From positions 1 to 39,108 of the forward strand of contig CAZWVT010000013.1 in NCBI GenBank assembly GCA_964636665.1: a DNA stretch of 39,108 nt, in the 5' to 3' direction. This document shows, one piece after another, positions 24,028 through 34,000 of this stretch. The notes below the pieces were generated by a model. The model saw only the letters and a program-made list of their open reading frames with translations. It searched no databases and was not told the DNA's origin. Origin of the DNA: JAAYLC01 sp964636665. GTDB taxonomy: Bacteria > Bacteroidota > Bacteroidia > Flavobacteriales > Flavobacteriaceae. Each line of letters begins with the position of its first letter. The stretch's first letter is position 1. Made by a program: the position numbers and the translations under genes.

Positions 24028-25191
24028 TTAGCGTATTGCATAAGTTTGAACATCATCTTCACTAATTTCTTTTTGACCTAAAATTATCAGACGTTCCACG
24101 ACATTTCGCAATTCCCGAATGTTTCCTGTCCATTCTTGATTTTGAAGTAGTTTTACCGCTTTATTAGAAAATTTCTTAACAGTGATGCCTTGTTCTTCAG
24201 CTATCTTTTGTGAAAAATGGTCTATCAATAATGGAATGTCTTCTTTTCTGTCTTTTAAAGGAGGAACTTTAATTAGAATAACTGCTAAGCGATGATATAA
24301 ATCTTCACGGAACCGTCCTTCTTTTATTTCGAATTCTAAATCTTTATTGGTTGCTGCTATGACACGGACATCAACTTTTATGTCTTTATTTCCGCCCACG
24401 CGTTGCACTTTATTTTCTTCTAAAGCACGAAGAACCTTTGCTTGCGCCGAAAGACTCATATCTCCGATTTCATCTAAAAACAAAGTACCTCCGTTAGCAG
24501 CTTCAAATTTTCCTTCTCGTTCTTTGTTTGCGGAGGTAAATGCTCCTTTTACGTGACCGAAAAGTTCACTTTCAATAAGTTCACTTGGAATAGCTGCACA
24601 ATTTACTTCGACAAGCGCTCCCGAACTTCGTTGGCTTTTTTCGTGAAGCCAATGAGCAACCAATTCTTTTCCTGTCCCGTTTGGTCCGGTAATTAAAACG
24701 CGAGCGTCTGTAGGAGCAACTTTTTCAATCATCGTCTTTATTTGTTCCATCGCTTTTGAGTTTCCTACCATTTCGTAATTTTTGGAAACCTGTTTTTTCA
24801 AACGCGTATTTTCTGCGACCAATTCTTTGTTGTTCAATCCAATACGAACTGTGTTTAAAAGCCGATTTAAATCAGGCGGTTTGGAAATATAATCGAAAGC
24901 GCCCATTTTCATGGCTTGGACGGCTGTGTCTAAATCGCCATGACCGGAAATCATAATAATGGGAATTTCGGGTTTGATTTTCTTTACGGCATCTAAAACT
25001 TCAATTCCATCCATTTTCGGCATTTTGATATCACAAAGCACCAAATCGAAATCTTCATTTTTTATTTTTTCAATTCCTTCAAGACCATCTTCAGCTTCAA
25101 AAAGTTTGTATTCTTTGTTTTCTTCTGAAAGAATCTTTGTCAAAACACGTCGAATGGCTGCTTCATCCTCGATTATTAAAATTTTAGACAT
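24028..25191 (-). CDS. NtrC-family response regulator lacking a C-terminal HTH
   Basis: The 387-residue protein has a receiver domain (residues 1-120, phospho-acceptor D54 in LCDIKMPKMDG). A sigma-54 interaction AAA+ domain follows, from about 140 to 375, with Walker A GPNGTGKE, Walker B GGTLFLDEIGD and an RREDLYHRL-like (FREDLYHRL) region. The sigma-54 contact loop reads GAFTSA instead of GAFTGA. The chain ends at TYAIR right after the AAA+ lid, so the Fis-type DNA-binding domain is missing. It may activate from solution, or act with another DNA-binding partner. No kinase gene is adjacent. It sits 23 bases after the ABC permease gene on the same strand. Confidence 0.9.
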   Translation of the reverse strand: MSKILIIEDEAAIRRVLTKILSEENKEYKLFEAEDGLEGIEKIKNEDFDLVLCDIKMPKMDGIEVLDAVKKIKPEIPIIMISGHGDLDTAVQAMKMGAFDYISKPPDLNRLLNTVRIGLNNKELVAENTRLKKQVSKNYEMVGNSKAMEQIKTMIEKVAPTDARVLITGPNGTGKELVAHWLHEKSQRSSGALVEVNCAAIPSELIESELFGHVKGAFTSANKEREGKFEAANGGTLFLDEIGDMSLSAQAKVLRALEENKVQRVGGNKDIKVDVRVIAATNKDLEFEIKEGRFREDLYHRLAVILIKVPPLKDRKEDIPLLIDHFSQKIAEEQGITVKKFSNKAVKLLQNQEWTGNIRELRNVVERLIILGQKEISEDDVQTYAIR

Positions 25192-25214
25192 TTAGAGTTA
25201 TTTTTTTTTGAAAT

Positions 25215-26525
25215 TTAATATTTAAGCCATTTTATAAGCTCTTTGTAACTTGGTTTTTTTCCGTACATCAAGATTCCAACTCTGTATATTTTGGCTGCAA
25301 TCCAAACCACGAGTATAAATGTAGCAAAAAGAATAGCAACAGAAACCAATTGTTGCCAAATTGGAACGCCAAATGGAATCCGCATTAGCATTACAATTGG
25401 AGAAGTAAAAGGAATGTAGGAGAAAATTTGAGAAACCGAACCATGCGGATTGTCAATCACGGTAAAAAAGCCTACGTAAATCCCCAAAATCAATGGCATG
25501 ATAATGGGCATCATAAATTGCTGTGTATCTGTTTCGCTATCAACTGCAGCACCAATCATAGCATACATCGACGCGTAAAGCAAATAACCGCCGATAAAAA
25601 ATAAAATAAACATGATGATAAGATTCAACATCGGCAAATTCATAATTTCCATCATTACCGTGGTGTACATATCTTGAATTCCTCCGTCACTATTCGTTTC
25701 TATGGCTTGTTGTGTAGGAGCCATTGTGGAACCGGTATCAATTCCGAATATGCTTGAAACGACAGTCATCAGCACAAAAATCAATACTACCCAAATTAAA
25801 AATTGGGAAATTCCTGCCAATGTTGTTCCTAAGATTTTTCCCAAAAGCAACAGTCGCGGTTTTACGGACGAAATAATAACCTCGATAACCCGGCTTGTTT
25901 TTTCTTCAATTACGCTTCGCATAATCATATTTCCGTATATAATGATAAACATAAATAGCAGGTATCCTGCAAATCCGCCGAAAATTAATTTTAATCCGGC
26001 GCCCATTTTAGACGTTTCTTGACCTTTATAAGTTTGTTGATTGATGTTTAATCTCAACTGTAAATTATCGATGACTTTAGGGTCTATTCCTGCTTCTTGT
26101 AGTTTTAGAGCATTCAATTTTCCTTCCAACATATCGGTCATATTTTCCATTGCCGTAAATGAAGGTGTATCTGGCGAATAAAAAGTTACTCTTCTGGAAA
26201 GTTCATCGAGATTTGAAGTATTTGGAATGTGCAACAAACCATAAACATCATCCGATTCTGTTTTTTCTTTTGCATTATCAAGCGTCGTATCAAAAAGCAG
26301 TTTGAATTTAAAATTTTCTGAACTGTTAAATTCTTCGATAAAAATATTGCTTTCATCAAGTACATAAACTGTTCGGACAGTGCTGTTATTTACACTTGAT
26401 AAATAAGCAACAAGAGCAAAAATTCCTACAAAAATCAATGGACTTAGAAAAGTCATTACAATGAAAGATTTATTTCGCACTTTGGTGAGATATTCTCTTA
26501 CGATGATGAGTGACAGGTGATTCAT
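25215..26525 (-). CDS. ABC-2 type transporter permease (NatB-like)
   Basis: The 436-residue membrane protein has one N-terminal helix (about residues 20-42), a large extracytoplasmic domain (about 43-180), and a C-terminal bundle of five or six helices. The conserved junction is SRVIEVIISSVKPRLLLLGKILG, typical of NatB/YhaP-like ABC-2 permeases. Together with the ATPase encoded three bases upstream it forms an exporter, possibly for sodium, a drug or a lipid-like molecule. A regulator gene follows after 23 bases. The substrate is not visible from sequence. Confidence 0.88.
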   Translation of the reverse strand: MNHLSLIIVREYLTKVRNKSFIVMTFLSPLIFVGIFALVAYLSSVNNSTVRTVYVLDESNIFIEEFNSSENFKFKLLFDTTLDNAKEKTESDDVYGLLHIPNTSNLDELSRRVTFYSPDTPSFTAMENMTDMLEGKLNALKLQEAGIDPKVIDNLQLRLNINQQTYKGQETSKMGAGLKLIFGGFAGYLLFMFIIIYGNMIMRSVIEEKTSRVIEVIISSVKPRLLLLGKILGTTLAGISQFLIWVVLIFVLMTVVSSIFGIDTGSTMAPTQQAIETNSDGGIQDMYTTVMMEIMNLPMLNLIIMFILFFIGGYLLYASMYAMIGAAVDSETDTQQFMMPIIMPLILGIYVGFFTVIDNPHGSVSQIFSYIPFTSPIVMLMRIPFGVPIWQQLVSVAILFATFILVVWIAAKIYRVGILMYGKKPSYKELIKWLKY

Positions 26526-26528
26526 CCT

Positions 26529-27455
26529 TTAATTATTTTGAATGTTCTGAATAAAAATATCATTGGCAGATGGGATTACTTCTACAAAATGTGTCAATTC
26601 TCCCAGCGAAGTCAATTCTTGAATAAGTTGATTTGGTGAAATTTGCTCCGGAATTTGAATACGGAATTGCAACTCGTCATAAATACTTTTAAAAGCAGCT
26701 TTTGATAAGTTGTATTTTTCTGATAATTGCGCACTTACCAAATCTTTTTTATCGGTAATCAGCCCCACTTCATACATATTGCTTTTATGAGCTCTTTTGA
26801 TATCGATTAGCTTTCCGTCTAAAATTTTATTTGATTTATGAATCAATGCGATGTGGTCACACATTTCCTCTACGGATTCCATACGATGGGTAGAGAAAAT
26901 AATCGTAGCTCCCTCCTCGCGTAATTGCAGAATTTCATCTTTTATAAGATTTGCATTTATCGGGTCAAAACCGCTAAAAGGTTCATCAAAAATCAACAAT
27001 TTTGGCCTGTGGAGTACCGTTACGACAAATTGTATTTTTTGAGCCATCCCTTTAGATAATTCTTGAATATTCTTATTCCACCAATCTCCGATATCAAGAC
27101 GGTCAAACCAGTATTTCAATCGTTGTTTTGCTTCGTTTTTTGAAAGTCCTTTTAATTGTGCTAAGTACAATGCTTGTTCTCCTACTTTCATAGTTTTGTA
27201 CAAGCCTCGTTCTTCCGGCAGATATCCGATGTCGCGAATGTGTGTTGGTTGTAAGGGCTCTCCATCTAAAAATACGGAACCGGAATCCGGCATTGTGATT
27301 TGGTTAATAATACGGATTAATGTGGTTTTTCCAGCACCATTCGGACCTAATAATCCGTAGATACTTCCTTTTTCAATGGATATAGAAACATCATTTAACG
27401 CTTTATAAGCTCCATAAAATTTGGAAACATCTTTAACCTCTAATAGTTTTCCCAT
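26529..27455 (-). CDS. ABC transporter ATPase (NatA-like)
   Basis: The 308-residue ATPase has Walker A GPNGAGKTT near residue 37, the signature ELSKGMAQKIQF, Walker B LLIFDEPFSGFDP, and an H-loop in FSTHRMESVEEM. A C-terminal domain of about 90 residues, as in NatA/DUF4162-type exporters, follows the nucleotide-binding core. Its partner permease gene lies three bases downstream, making this the first gene of a minus-strand operon ending in a secreted peptidase. The transported substrate is unknown. Confidence 0.92.
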   Translation of the reverse strand: MGKLLEVKDVSKFYGAYKALNDVSISIEKGSIYGLLGPNGAGKTTLIRIINQITMPDSGSVFLDGEPLQPTHIRDIGYLPEERGLYKTMKVGEQALYLAQLKGLSKNEAKQRLKYWFDRLDIGDWWNKNIQELSKGMAQKIQFVVTVLHRPKLLIFDEPFSGFDPINANLIKDEILQLREEGATIIFSTHRMESVEEMCDHIALIHKSNKILDGKLIDIKRAHKSNMYEVGLITDKKDLVSAQLSEKYNLSKAAFKSIYDELQFRIQIPEQISPNQLIQELTSLGELTHFVEVIPSANDIFIQNIQNN

Positions 27456-27511
27456 ATATTTTTCTTAGTATCAAAAATAATTGAGCAGCAAAAATAAACA
27501 ACTTAAGATGA

Positions 27512-28570
27512 TTATTTTTTAAATATTAGCTTACAAATTCGATTTTGTCCTGAGGCAAATGCCAGCGTATCATTTACAAATTCTAAAGCGTAGAAGCTTT
27601 CATCCGAAAGACTTTCCCAGTGATGCCCTCCGTTGTTGCTGTATGAAATTCCCGAGGGGCCCAAACTGACAATTTTTTTTCCTTCACTGCCGGGAACGTA
27701 TTTAACAGAAGACTGATACCCCGGAGTTTCCCCACTCGACAGCGTCCAAGTTTTTCCGCCATCGGTTGTAATGGCAACTGTAGCTTCATTATTTTGTTTA
27801 TCTCTCCAGTTTCCACCTACAACAATTCCGTTATTTTCATCCCAAAAAGAAATCGAATGAATGCCGGTCATTGCTTCACCGCTGATAATTGGCGTGGTAT
27901 AGCTGTTCCAAGTTTTTCCCTTGTCCGGTGTGTGCAGTACGCGAGCAGTGACTCCTCCTGTTGCAATCCAGGCATGATTGCCATTTATTGCAATATTGGA
28001 ATTGCTAATGGCAAAAGCAACCTCTCCTTTTTCAGCTTCAGGCAGTAATTCGCAATCTATTGTTGTCCAAGTATTTCCGGAATCTCTGGTTACAATTAGA
28101 TTCATACAATTTTCAATAGGATCTCCCAATGCAATTCCTTCTTCGTTATTCCAAAATTTCATAGCATTAAAAAATACCCGTTCGCCTTCTTCTAAATAAA
28201 CACTTTCGATATTTGTTGCTTCGTTTCCGTCAAAACCTATTTTATAAATAATTCCCGGACTGGCGATGCTCATCACAAAAACCGCTTCGTCCGTAGCCGC
28301 AATAGACCTAAAATGCAACAATTTATCTTCATATTTAATAAGCGCTAGTTTAGAAATTTCTCCATCTATCAAACCAATTTTTCCGCGATTGGTCGCAAAC
28401 CAGACTCTGTCAGTATCAATCGGATGCAACGCATGAATATTAAGGGTGTCTTCATAAATATTTACAACTTCAACGGATGTAAAATTTGAAGTATTCTTCT
28501 CTTTACAAGAAATGAAAATAAAAAGGCATAGGAAGCTCGTCAATCGGAGATTGTAGAAGTGGGAATCCAT
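27512..28570 (-). CDS. YCF48/BNR-repeat lipoprotein
   Basis: The 352-residue protein starts with a signal peptide whose lipobox-like end is FISCKEK, giving an acylated cysteine near residue 22. The mature part consists of repeated beta-propeller blades with the BNR/YCF48 pattern SxDxGxTW: RDSGNTWTTID, PDKGKTWNSY, TDGGKTWTLS and NNGGHHWESL. YCF48-like proteins in plastids assist photosystem II assembly; in Bacteroidota this fold appears as envelope or surface lipoproteins of unknown role. It is divergent from the RNA methyltransferase gene and stands apart from the ABC operon, 56 bases upstream of it in minus-strand order reversed. Confidence 0.82.
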   Translation of the reverse strand: MDSHFYNLRLTSFLCLFIFISCKEKNTSNFTSVEVVNIYEDTLNIHALHPIDTDRVWFATNRGKIGLIDGEISKLALIKYEDKLLHFRSIAATDEAVFVMSIASPGIIYKIGFDGNEATNIESVYLEEGERVFFNAMKFWNNEEGIALGDPIENCMNLIVTRDSGNTWTTIDCELLPEAEKGEVAFAISNSNIAINGNHAWIATGGVTARVLHTPDKGKTWNSYTTPIISGEAMTGIHSISFWDENNGIVVGGNWRDKQNNEATVAITTDGGKTWTLSSGETPGYQSSVKYVPGSEGKKIVSLGPSGISYSNNGGHHWESLSDESFYALEFVNDTLAFASGQNRICKLIFKK

Positions 28571-28643
28571 GTGTTAGATTTTTACAAAAATAACAATTCT
28601 GTGAATATCAGCGGGAAAACCTTAAAGTTAAAAATAAAATCTT

Positions 28644-28676
28644 TTGTCCGCTTCTGTATCAAAAGCGATACCTTTG
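28644..28676 (+). promoter_or_regulatory. Bacteroidota-type promoter for the RNA methyltransferase gene
   Basis: TTG (28644-28646) is followed after 22 bases by TACCTTTG (28669-28676), a perfect -7 element. The start codon lies 20 bases downstream. An ATG at 28692 is followed at once by a stop (ATGAAATGA), so a two-codon minimal frame precedes and overlaps the real start. Confidence 0.68.
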
Positions 28677-28696
28677 CCGGCTGAAATTCAAATGAA

Positions 28697-29911
28697 ATGA
28701 AATTCCATCGCAACTTGGTTTTTGCAACAATTGATTCCTTGATTGAAATATTTAATGAGGGAAAACACGCCGATAAAGTCATACAATCCACACTGAAAAG
28801 AGACAAACGTTGGGGTGCTCGCGATCGTAGTTTTATTGCAGAAACAACTTATGATATTGTCCGTTGGAAAAGACTATATGCCGAAATTGCAGAAGTCCAG
28901 GAACCTTTTACCAGAGAAAATTTACACAGAATGTTTGCAGTTTGGGCAACATTAAGAGGTCATAAACTTCCGGATTGGAAACAATTTGAAGGCACACCAA
29001 CGCGACGCATAAAAGGAAAGTTTGACGAATTGTCAAAAAACAGAAAATATCGTGAATCCATTCCCGATTGGCTTGATAAAATGGGAGAAAAGGAACTGGG
29101 TAAAAAATGGGAAAAAGAACTTAAAAATCTCAATCAGCCTGCGGAAGTTATTTTAAGAGTCAATACGCTTAAAGCAACTGTCGATCAAGTTGCGAATGAA
29201 CTTTTTGATATTGGAATTGAAACTGAACGCATTCCCGGGTATCCCTTTGCATTGCGACTTAAAGAACGAACCAACGTTTTTGTTACTCAAGCTTTTAAGG
29301 ACGGATTTTTTGAAGTGCAAGATGCTTCTTCTCAAAAAGTTGCAGTTTTTCTGGATCCAAAGCCCGGCGAACGCATAGTTGACGCTTGTGCGGGAGCAGG
29401 TGGAAAAAGTTTGCACATAGCAACGTTGATGGATAATAAAGGACAAATCATTGCACTGGACATTTACGAGAGTAAATTAAAAGAACTAAAACGCCGTGCA
29501 AGAAGAAATGATGTTTTTAATATCGAAACCCGTACAATCGACTCGACAAAAGTTATCAAAAAATTAAAGGAATCTGCAGACAAAGTCCTTATCGATGCAC
29601 CTTGTTCAGGATTGGGCGTTCTTAAAAGAAATCCCGATACCAAATGGAAAATGAATCCGGAGTTTATCGAAAATATAAAACAAACACAACGAGAACTTTT
29701 AGATTCCTATTCTAAAATGACCAAACCCGGAGGAATTTTGGTATATGCTACTTGCTCGATTTTTCCATCTGAAAACGAAGAACAGATAAAATCATTTTTA
29801 AACAGAAAAGAAGGAGAGTCTTTTAAATTGATACAAGAAGAAAAAATAGCTCCTTCAGAAAGCGGTTTTGATGGATTTTATATGGCAAAACTACAACGAA
29901 TCGAAAAATAA
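28697..29911 (+). CDS. RsmB/NOP-family rRNA m5C methyltransferase
   Basis: The 404-residue protein has an N-terminal RNA-binding region (about 1-150) and a class I SAM-dependent methyltransferase core. The SAM-binding motif is VDACAGAGGKSLHIA, and the two cysteines of m5C methyltransferases are C303 in DAPCSG and C353 in ATCS. It probably methylates a cytosine of 16S rRNA, as RsmB does at position 967. Orthology to RsmB rather than another NOP-family enzyme is not certain. A consensus promoter precedes it, and the nuclease gene begins 10 bases after its stop. Confidence 0.88.
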   Translation: MKFHRNLVFATIDSLIEIFNEGKHADKVIQSTLKRDKRWGARDRSFIAETTYDIVRWKRLYAEIAEVQEPFTRENLHRMFAVWATLRGHKLPDWKQFEGTPTRRIKGKFDELSKNRKYRESIPDWLDKMGEKELGKKWEKELKNLNQPAEVILRVNTLKATVDQVANELFDIGIETERIPGYPFALRLKERTNVFVTQAFKDGFFEVQDASSQKVAVFLDPKPGERIVDACAGAGGKSLHIATLMDNKGQIIALDIYESKLKELKRRARRNDVFNIETRTIDSTKVIKKLKESADKVLIDAPCSGLGVLKRNPDTKWKMNPEFIENIKQTQRELLDSYSKMTKPGGILVYATCSIFPSENEEQIKSFLNRKEGESFKLIQEEKIAPSESGFDGFYMAKLQRIEK

Positions 29912-29921
29912 TTTTATATAA

Positions 29922-30968
29922 ATGAATAAGCTGATTAAATATATTTTTATGATTATGCCTGTATTTATATGGGCACAACAACCGTATTACAACAATGTCG
30001 ATCTGACACTGACAGGGCAGGATTTATATTACGCTTTGCAGCAAAAAATTGAATATGCCGGAAACGGTCATACTTATGGCGATATGAGAGATATGTTAAA
30101 AATAATCGACGAAGACCCCAATAACAGTAATAAGGTTTTATTGGTTTACGGTTACAACGACAATGACGGAAATTGTATGACGGATCGAAGCAGAAACAAA
30201 TCAAATTTTGGAGGTGGCAATTGCCAATACAATCGCGAACATGTTTTTGCACGTTCCAATGCCAATCCTTCAATGGGTTCTGCGAGCAACGGAAGTTCGG
30301 GAATTGTTGCAGATCCTCATAACATCCGTGCATCAGATACAAAAATGAACAGTTCTCGAGGAAATAGAAAAATGGGCGATGCATCAGGAAATGCACGCGT
30401 ATTATCTTCCGGATTATTTTATCCGGGCGACGAATGGAAAGGCGATGTAGCACGCATGATGATGTATATGTACACACGCTATGGAAATCGATGTTTACCA
30501 TCATTAAATGGTTCAGGAGCACTTCAATCCGGAACCGATATGTTGCAAATTTACCTTCAATGGAATGCCGAAGATCCTGTTAATGATTATGAAGATGCAA
30601 GAAATCCATATTTGGAAGTAGCTTATGGAAATCGCAATCCATTTATAGACAATCCTTATTTGGCAACCTTGATTTGGGGTGGGCCGCCGGCACAAGATCG
30701 TTGGAATATGATGAACACAACAGATTATCACGCTAATCAAATAGTAGTTTATCCAAATCCTGCAAGCGAATTTTTATGGGTGGGTTCAGACACCTCCTTC
30801 CCTATTGAATCCTACAATATTTATGATACTTCCGGACGTTTGATTATGTCCAAAACTTATGATTTGAACGAAAAGAAAATTGATGTTTCAGCATTAAGTT
30901 CGGGAGTATATTTATTGAAGTTATTTAACTCAGACGCTGAGGTTACTAAAAAAATTAAAATCCGATAA
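29922..30968 (+). CDS. secreted endonuclease I family nuclease with T9SS sorting domain
   Basis: This 348-residue protein has a short signal peptide (MNKLIKYIFMIMPVFIWAQ). An endonuclease I domain follows (about residues 20-255) with the active-site segment NREHVFARS (104-112) and the downstream ADPHNIRASD. The last 75 residues form a Por-type C-terminal domain with VYPNPASEFLWV, IYDTSGRLI and LSSGVYLLKL, the signal for type IX secretion and surface attachment. It would degrade extracellular DNA or RNA for nutrient use or biofilm turnover. It lies 10 bases after the methyltransferase gene, though a shared function is unlikely. Confidence 0.92.
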   Translation: MNKLIKYIFMIMPVFIWAQQPYYNNVDLTLTGQDLYYALQQKIEYAGNGHTYGDMRDMLKIIDEDPNNSNKVLLVYGYNDNDGNCMTDRSRNKSNFGGGNCQYNREHVFARSNANPSMGSASNGSSGIVADPHNIRASDTKMNSSRGNRKMGDASGNARVLSSGLFYPGDEWKGDVARMMMYMYTRYGNRCLPSLNGSGALQSGTDMLQIYLQWNAEDPVNDYEDARNPYLEVAYGNRNPFIDNPYLATLIWGGPPAQDRWNMMNTTDYHANQIVVYPNPASEFLWVGSDTSFPIESYNIYDTSGRLIMSKTYDLNEKKIDVSALSSGVYLLKLFNSDAEVTKKIKIR

Positions 30969-31003
30969 CATTTTACAAATCAGATTTTTTTTGATTTCCT
31001 GAA

Positions 31004-31037
31004 TTGCTTCATTAATTCATAGTTTAGCGTATTTTTG
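31004..31037 (+). promoter_or_regulatory. Bacteroidota-type promoter for purL
   Basis: TTG (31004-31006) is followed after 23 bases by TATTTTTG (31030-31037), a perfect -7 element, ending 30 bases before the ATG. I see no PurR box or purine riboswitch. Confidence 0.6.
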
Positions 31038-31067
31038 CAACTTGAATAAATCTTTAATTTCAATTGA

Positions 31068-34000
31068 ATGATTCATTTTTTTGGCAATGCGGAAAGCATT
31101 GTATATGCTGTACAGACACAAGAAAATTTGACCGAAGAAACCATTGATAAATTAGTATGGTTGTTCGGTAACAAACCTCATATTCCACATTCTTTAATTT
31201 CTACAGATGATAACGACAGTTTTATAGGTCCTCGTGCATCGATGATTACACCTTGGAGTACAAATGCTGTTGAAATCACTCAGAATATGAATATTAGCGG
31301 TATTCTTAGAATTGAAGAATTTTATAATGAGAAAAATCTTAAAAATTCTTTTGATGAGATGCTGATGCAACGTTACGCCGAACTAAATCAAGAGATTTTT
31401 GACATTCATATCCAACCTGAAAGCATTCTTGAAATTGAGGATATTGCCAAATATAACCAAGAACAAGGTTTGGCTTTAAACGATGAGGAAATTGATTATT
31501 TAAATACACTTTCTGAAAATTTAGGAAGAAAACTTACAGACAGTGAAGTTTTCGGTTTTAGTCAAGTAAATAGTGAACATTGCCGTCATAAGATTTTCAA
31601 TGGTGTTTTTGAAATTGACGGAGAAAAAATGCCTTCTTCCTTATTTCGATTAATTAAAAAAACTTCCGCAGAAAACCCCAATGAAATTGTTTCTGCTTAT
31701 AAAGACAATGTTGCGTTTATCAAAGGACCACGAGTAAAACAATGGGCTCCAAAATCAGGCGATAAACCGGATTGGTACGAATTAAAAGAATTTGACAGTG
31801 TCATTTCAATAAAAGCCGAAACGCATAATTTTCCAACAACTGTAGAACCATTTAACGGAGCAGCAACAGGAAGTGGTGGAGAAATTCGAGATCGACTTGC
31901 AGGTGGAAAAGGTTCATTTCCATTAGCAGGAACTGCAGTTTATATGACTTCTTATTCGCGATTGGAAGAAGACAGATCTTGGGAAAAAGCAATGCCAGAA
32001 CGCGATTGGCTTTATCAGGCGCCATTAGATATTTTAATCAAAGCAAGTAACGGCGCATCGGATTTTGGAAATAAATTTGGACAACCACTTATTGCAGGAT
32101 CTGTTTTGACTTTTGAACATGAAGAAGATGCACGAAAACTCGGATTTGATAAAGTTATTATGTTAGCCGGAGGAGTTGGTTATGGAAAAGCATCGCAAGC
32201 AATAAAGGAAACACCTGAAAAAGGAGATAAAATCGTCGTTCTCGGAGGTGATAATTATCGAATCGGAATGGGCGGTGCTGCAGTTTCTTCTGCCGATACA
32301 GGCGAATTTCACAGCGCCATTGAATTAAACGCAATTCAACGCAGCAATCCCGAAATGCAAAAACGGGTTGCCAATGCCATTCGCACAATGATGGAATGCG
32401 ATGAAAATCCGATAGTTTCCATTCACGATCACGGAGCCGGAGGACATTTAAATTGTCTAAGCGAATTGGTTGAAGAAACCGGTGGAAAAATTCATCTAGA
32501 CAAATTACCCGTAGGAGATCCAACACTTTCTGCCAAAGAAATTATGGGAAATGAAAGTCAGGAACGAATGGGATTGGTGATTTCCGAGAAAAACAAAGAT
32601 ATATTAAAACGCGTAGCAGAAAGAGAACGCGCACCAATGTATGAGGTTGGTGACGTTACCGGCGATAACAGATTTTCTTTTGAAGACAAAACCGGGAAAA
32701 AACCTTTGGATTTTGAACTTGCTGCTCTGTTTGGAAGTTCTCCGGAAACAGTAATGCGTGATAAGAAAATTGATAGAAATTATAAAGAAGTTTCATATGC
32801 CAAAAACTTGTTTGAAACCTATTTGGAACAATTGCTACAGTTAGAGGCAGTTGCCTGTAAAGATTGGTTGACTAACAAGGTGGACAGATGTGTTACCGGA
32901 CGCGTTGCAAAACAACAAACTGCCGGCAGACTTCAATTGCCATTAAATAATTGCGGTGTAATGGCATTGGATTACGATGGAACAGAAGGAATTGCAACTT
33001 CTATTGGTCATGCGCCAATTGCCGGACTGATTGATGCTACAGCAGGTTCACGACTCGCCATAACAGAAGCGTTGACAAACATTATATGGGCTCCTTTAAA
33101 ATCGGGAATCAAATCTGTCAGTCTTTCTGCAAACTGGATGTGGCCTTGTAACAACGAAGGTGAAGATGCGCGATTATACGAAGCTGTAAAGGCTGTTTCT
33201 GATTATGCCATTGCGCTTGGTATAAATATTCCAACCGGAAAAGATTCTTTGTCGATGAAGCAAAAGTACAAAGACATGGAAGTAATAGCTCCTGGAACGG
33301 TTATTATTTCAGCAGCTGCAAATTGTTCGGATATTAAGCGCATAGTTGAACCGGTATTGCAAAAAAATGCCGGAAGTATTTATTACATCAATTTATCGCA
33401 GGACAAACACAAACTGGGTGGCTCTTCTTTTGCTCAAATTGTAAATGCAATAGGTTCTGAAGTTCCGATGGTTCAAAATGCTGAATATGTAAAGAATGTG
33501 TTTGATACAATACAAACTTTAATTCAAAGCAATCAAGTAGTTGCAGGTCACGATGTAGCTTCCGGAGGTTTGATTACGACACTTTTGGAAATGTGTTTTG
33601 CTGATTTAAACCTTGGAGCTAAAATTGATTTGACTTCAATTAATGAGGAAGATTCATTTAGAGTTTTATTCGCAGAAAACAGCGGTGTCGTGATTCAAGT
33701 AAAAGATGATTCAACTGCTGAAAATATATTGAAAACCAACAATATAGAATTCAAAAAAATTGGTAGTGTTATTGATGATGAAAATCTTTATATAACAAAT
33801 AATGAGGACGAATTCAATCTGAATATTCCTCAATGGAGAGATGTTTGGTATCGTACCTCCTACTTGTTAGATAAAAATCAGAGTGGCGCAGAATATGCCA
33901 AAGAACGTTTTGAAAACTATAAAAACCAACCTATAAATTATTCCTTTCCAAAAAATTTCGATGGAATTTTGAAAAACACATCAAAAGAAAATCGACCGAA

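Noticed and set aside
29965..30522. Long minus-strand frame (185 codons) inside the endonuclease I gene
   Set aside because: It is rich in His, Cys and Arg, as expected for the antisense of a real gene, and the plus strand encodes clear catalytic motifs over the same region.
32158..32526. Minus-strand frame inside purL
   Set aside because: It is Arg-, Leu- and Phe-rich antisense of conserved PurL motifs, with no independent start signal or family match.
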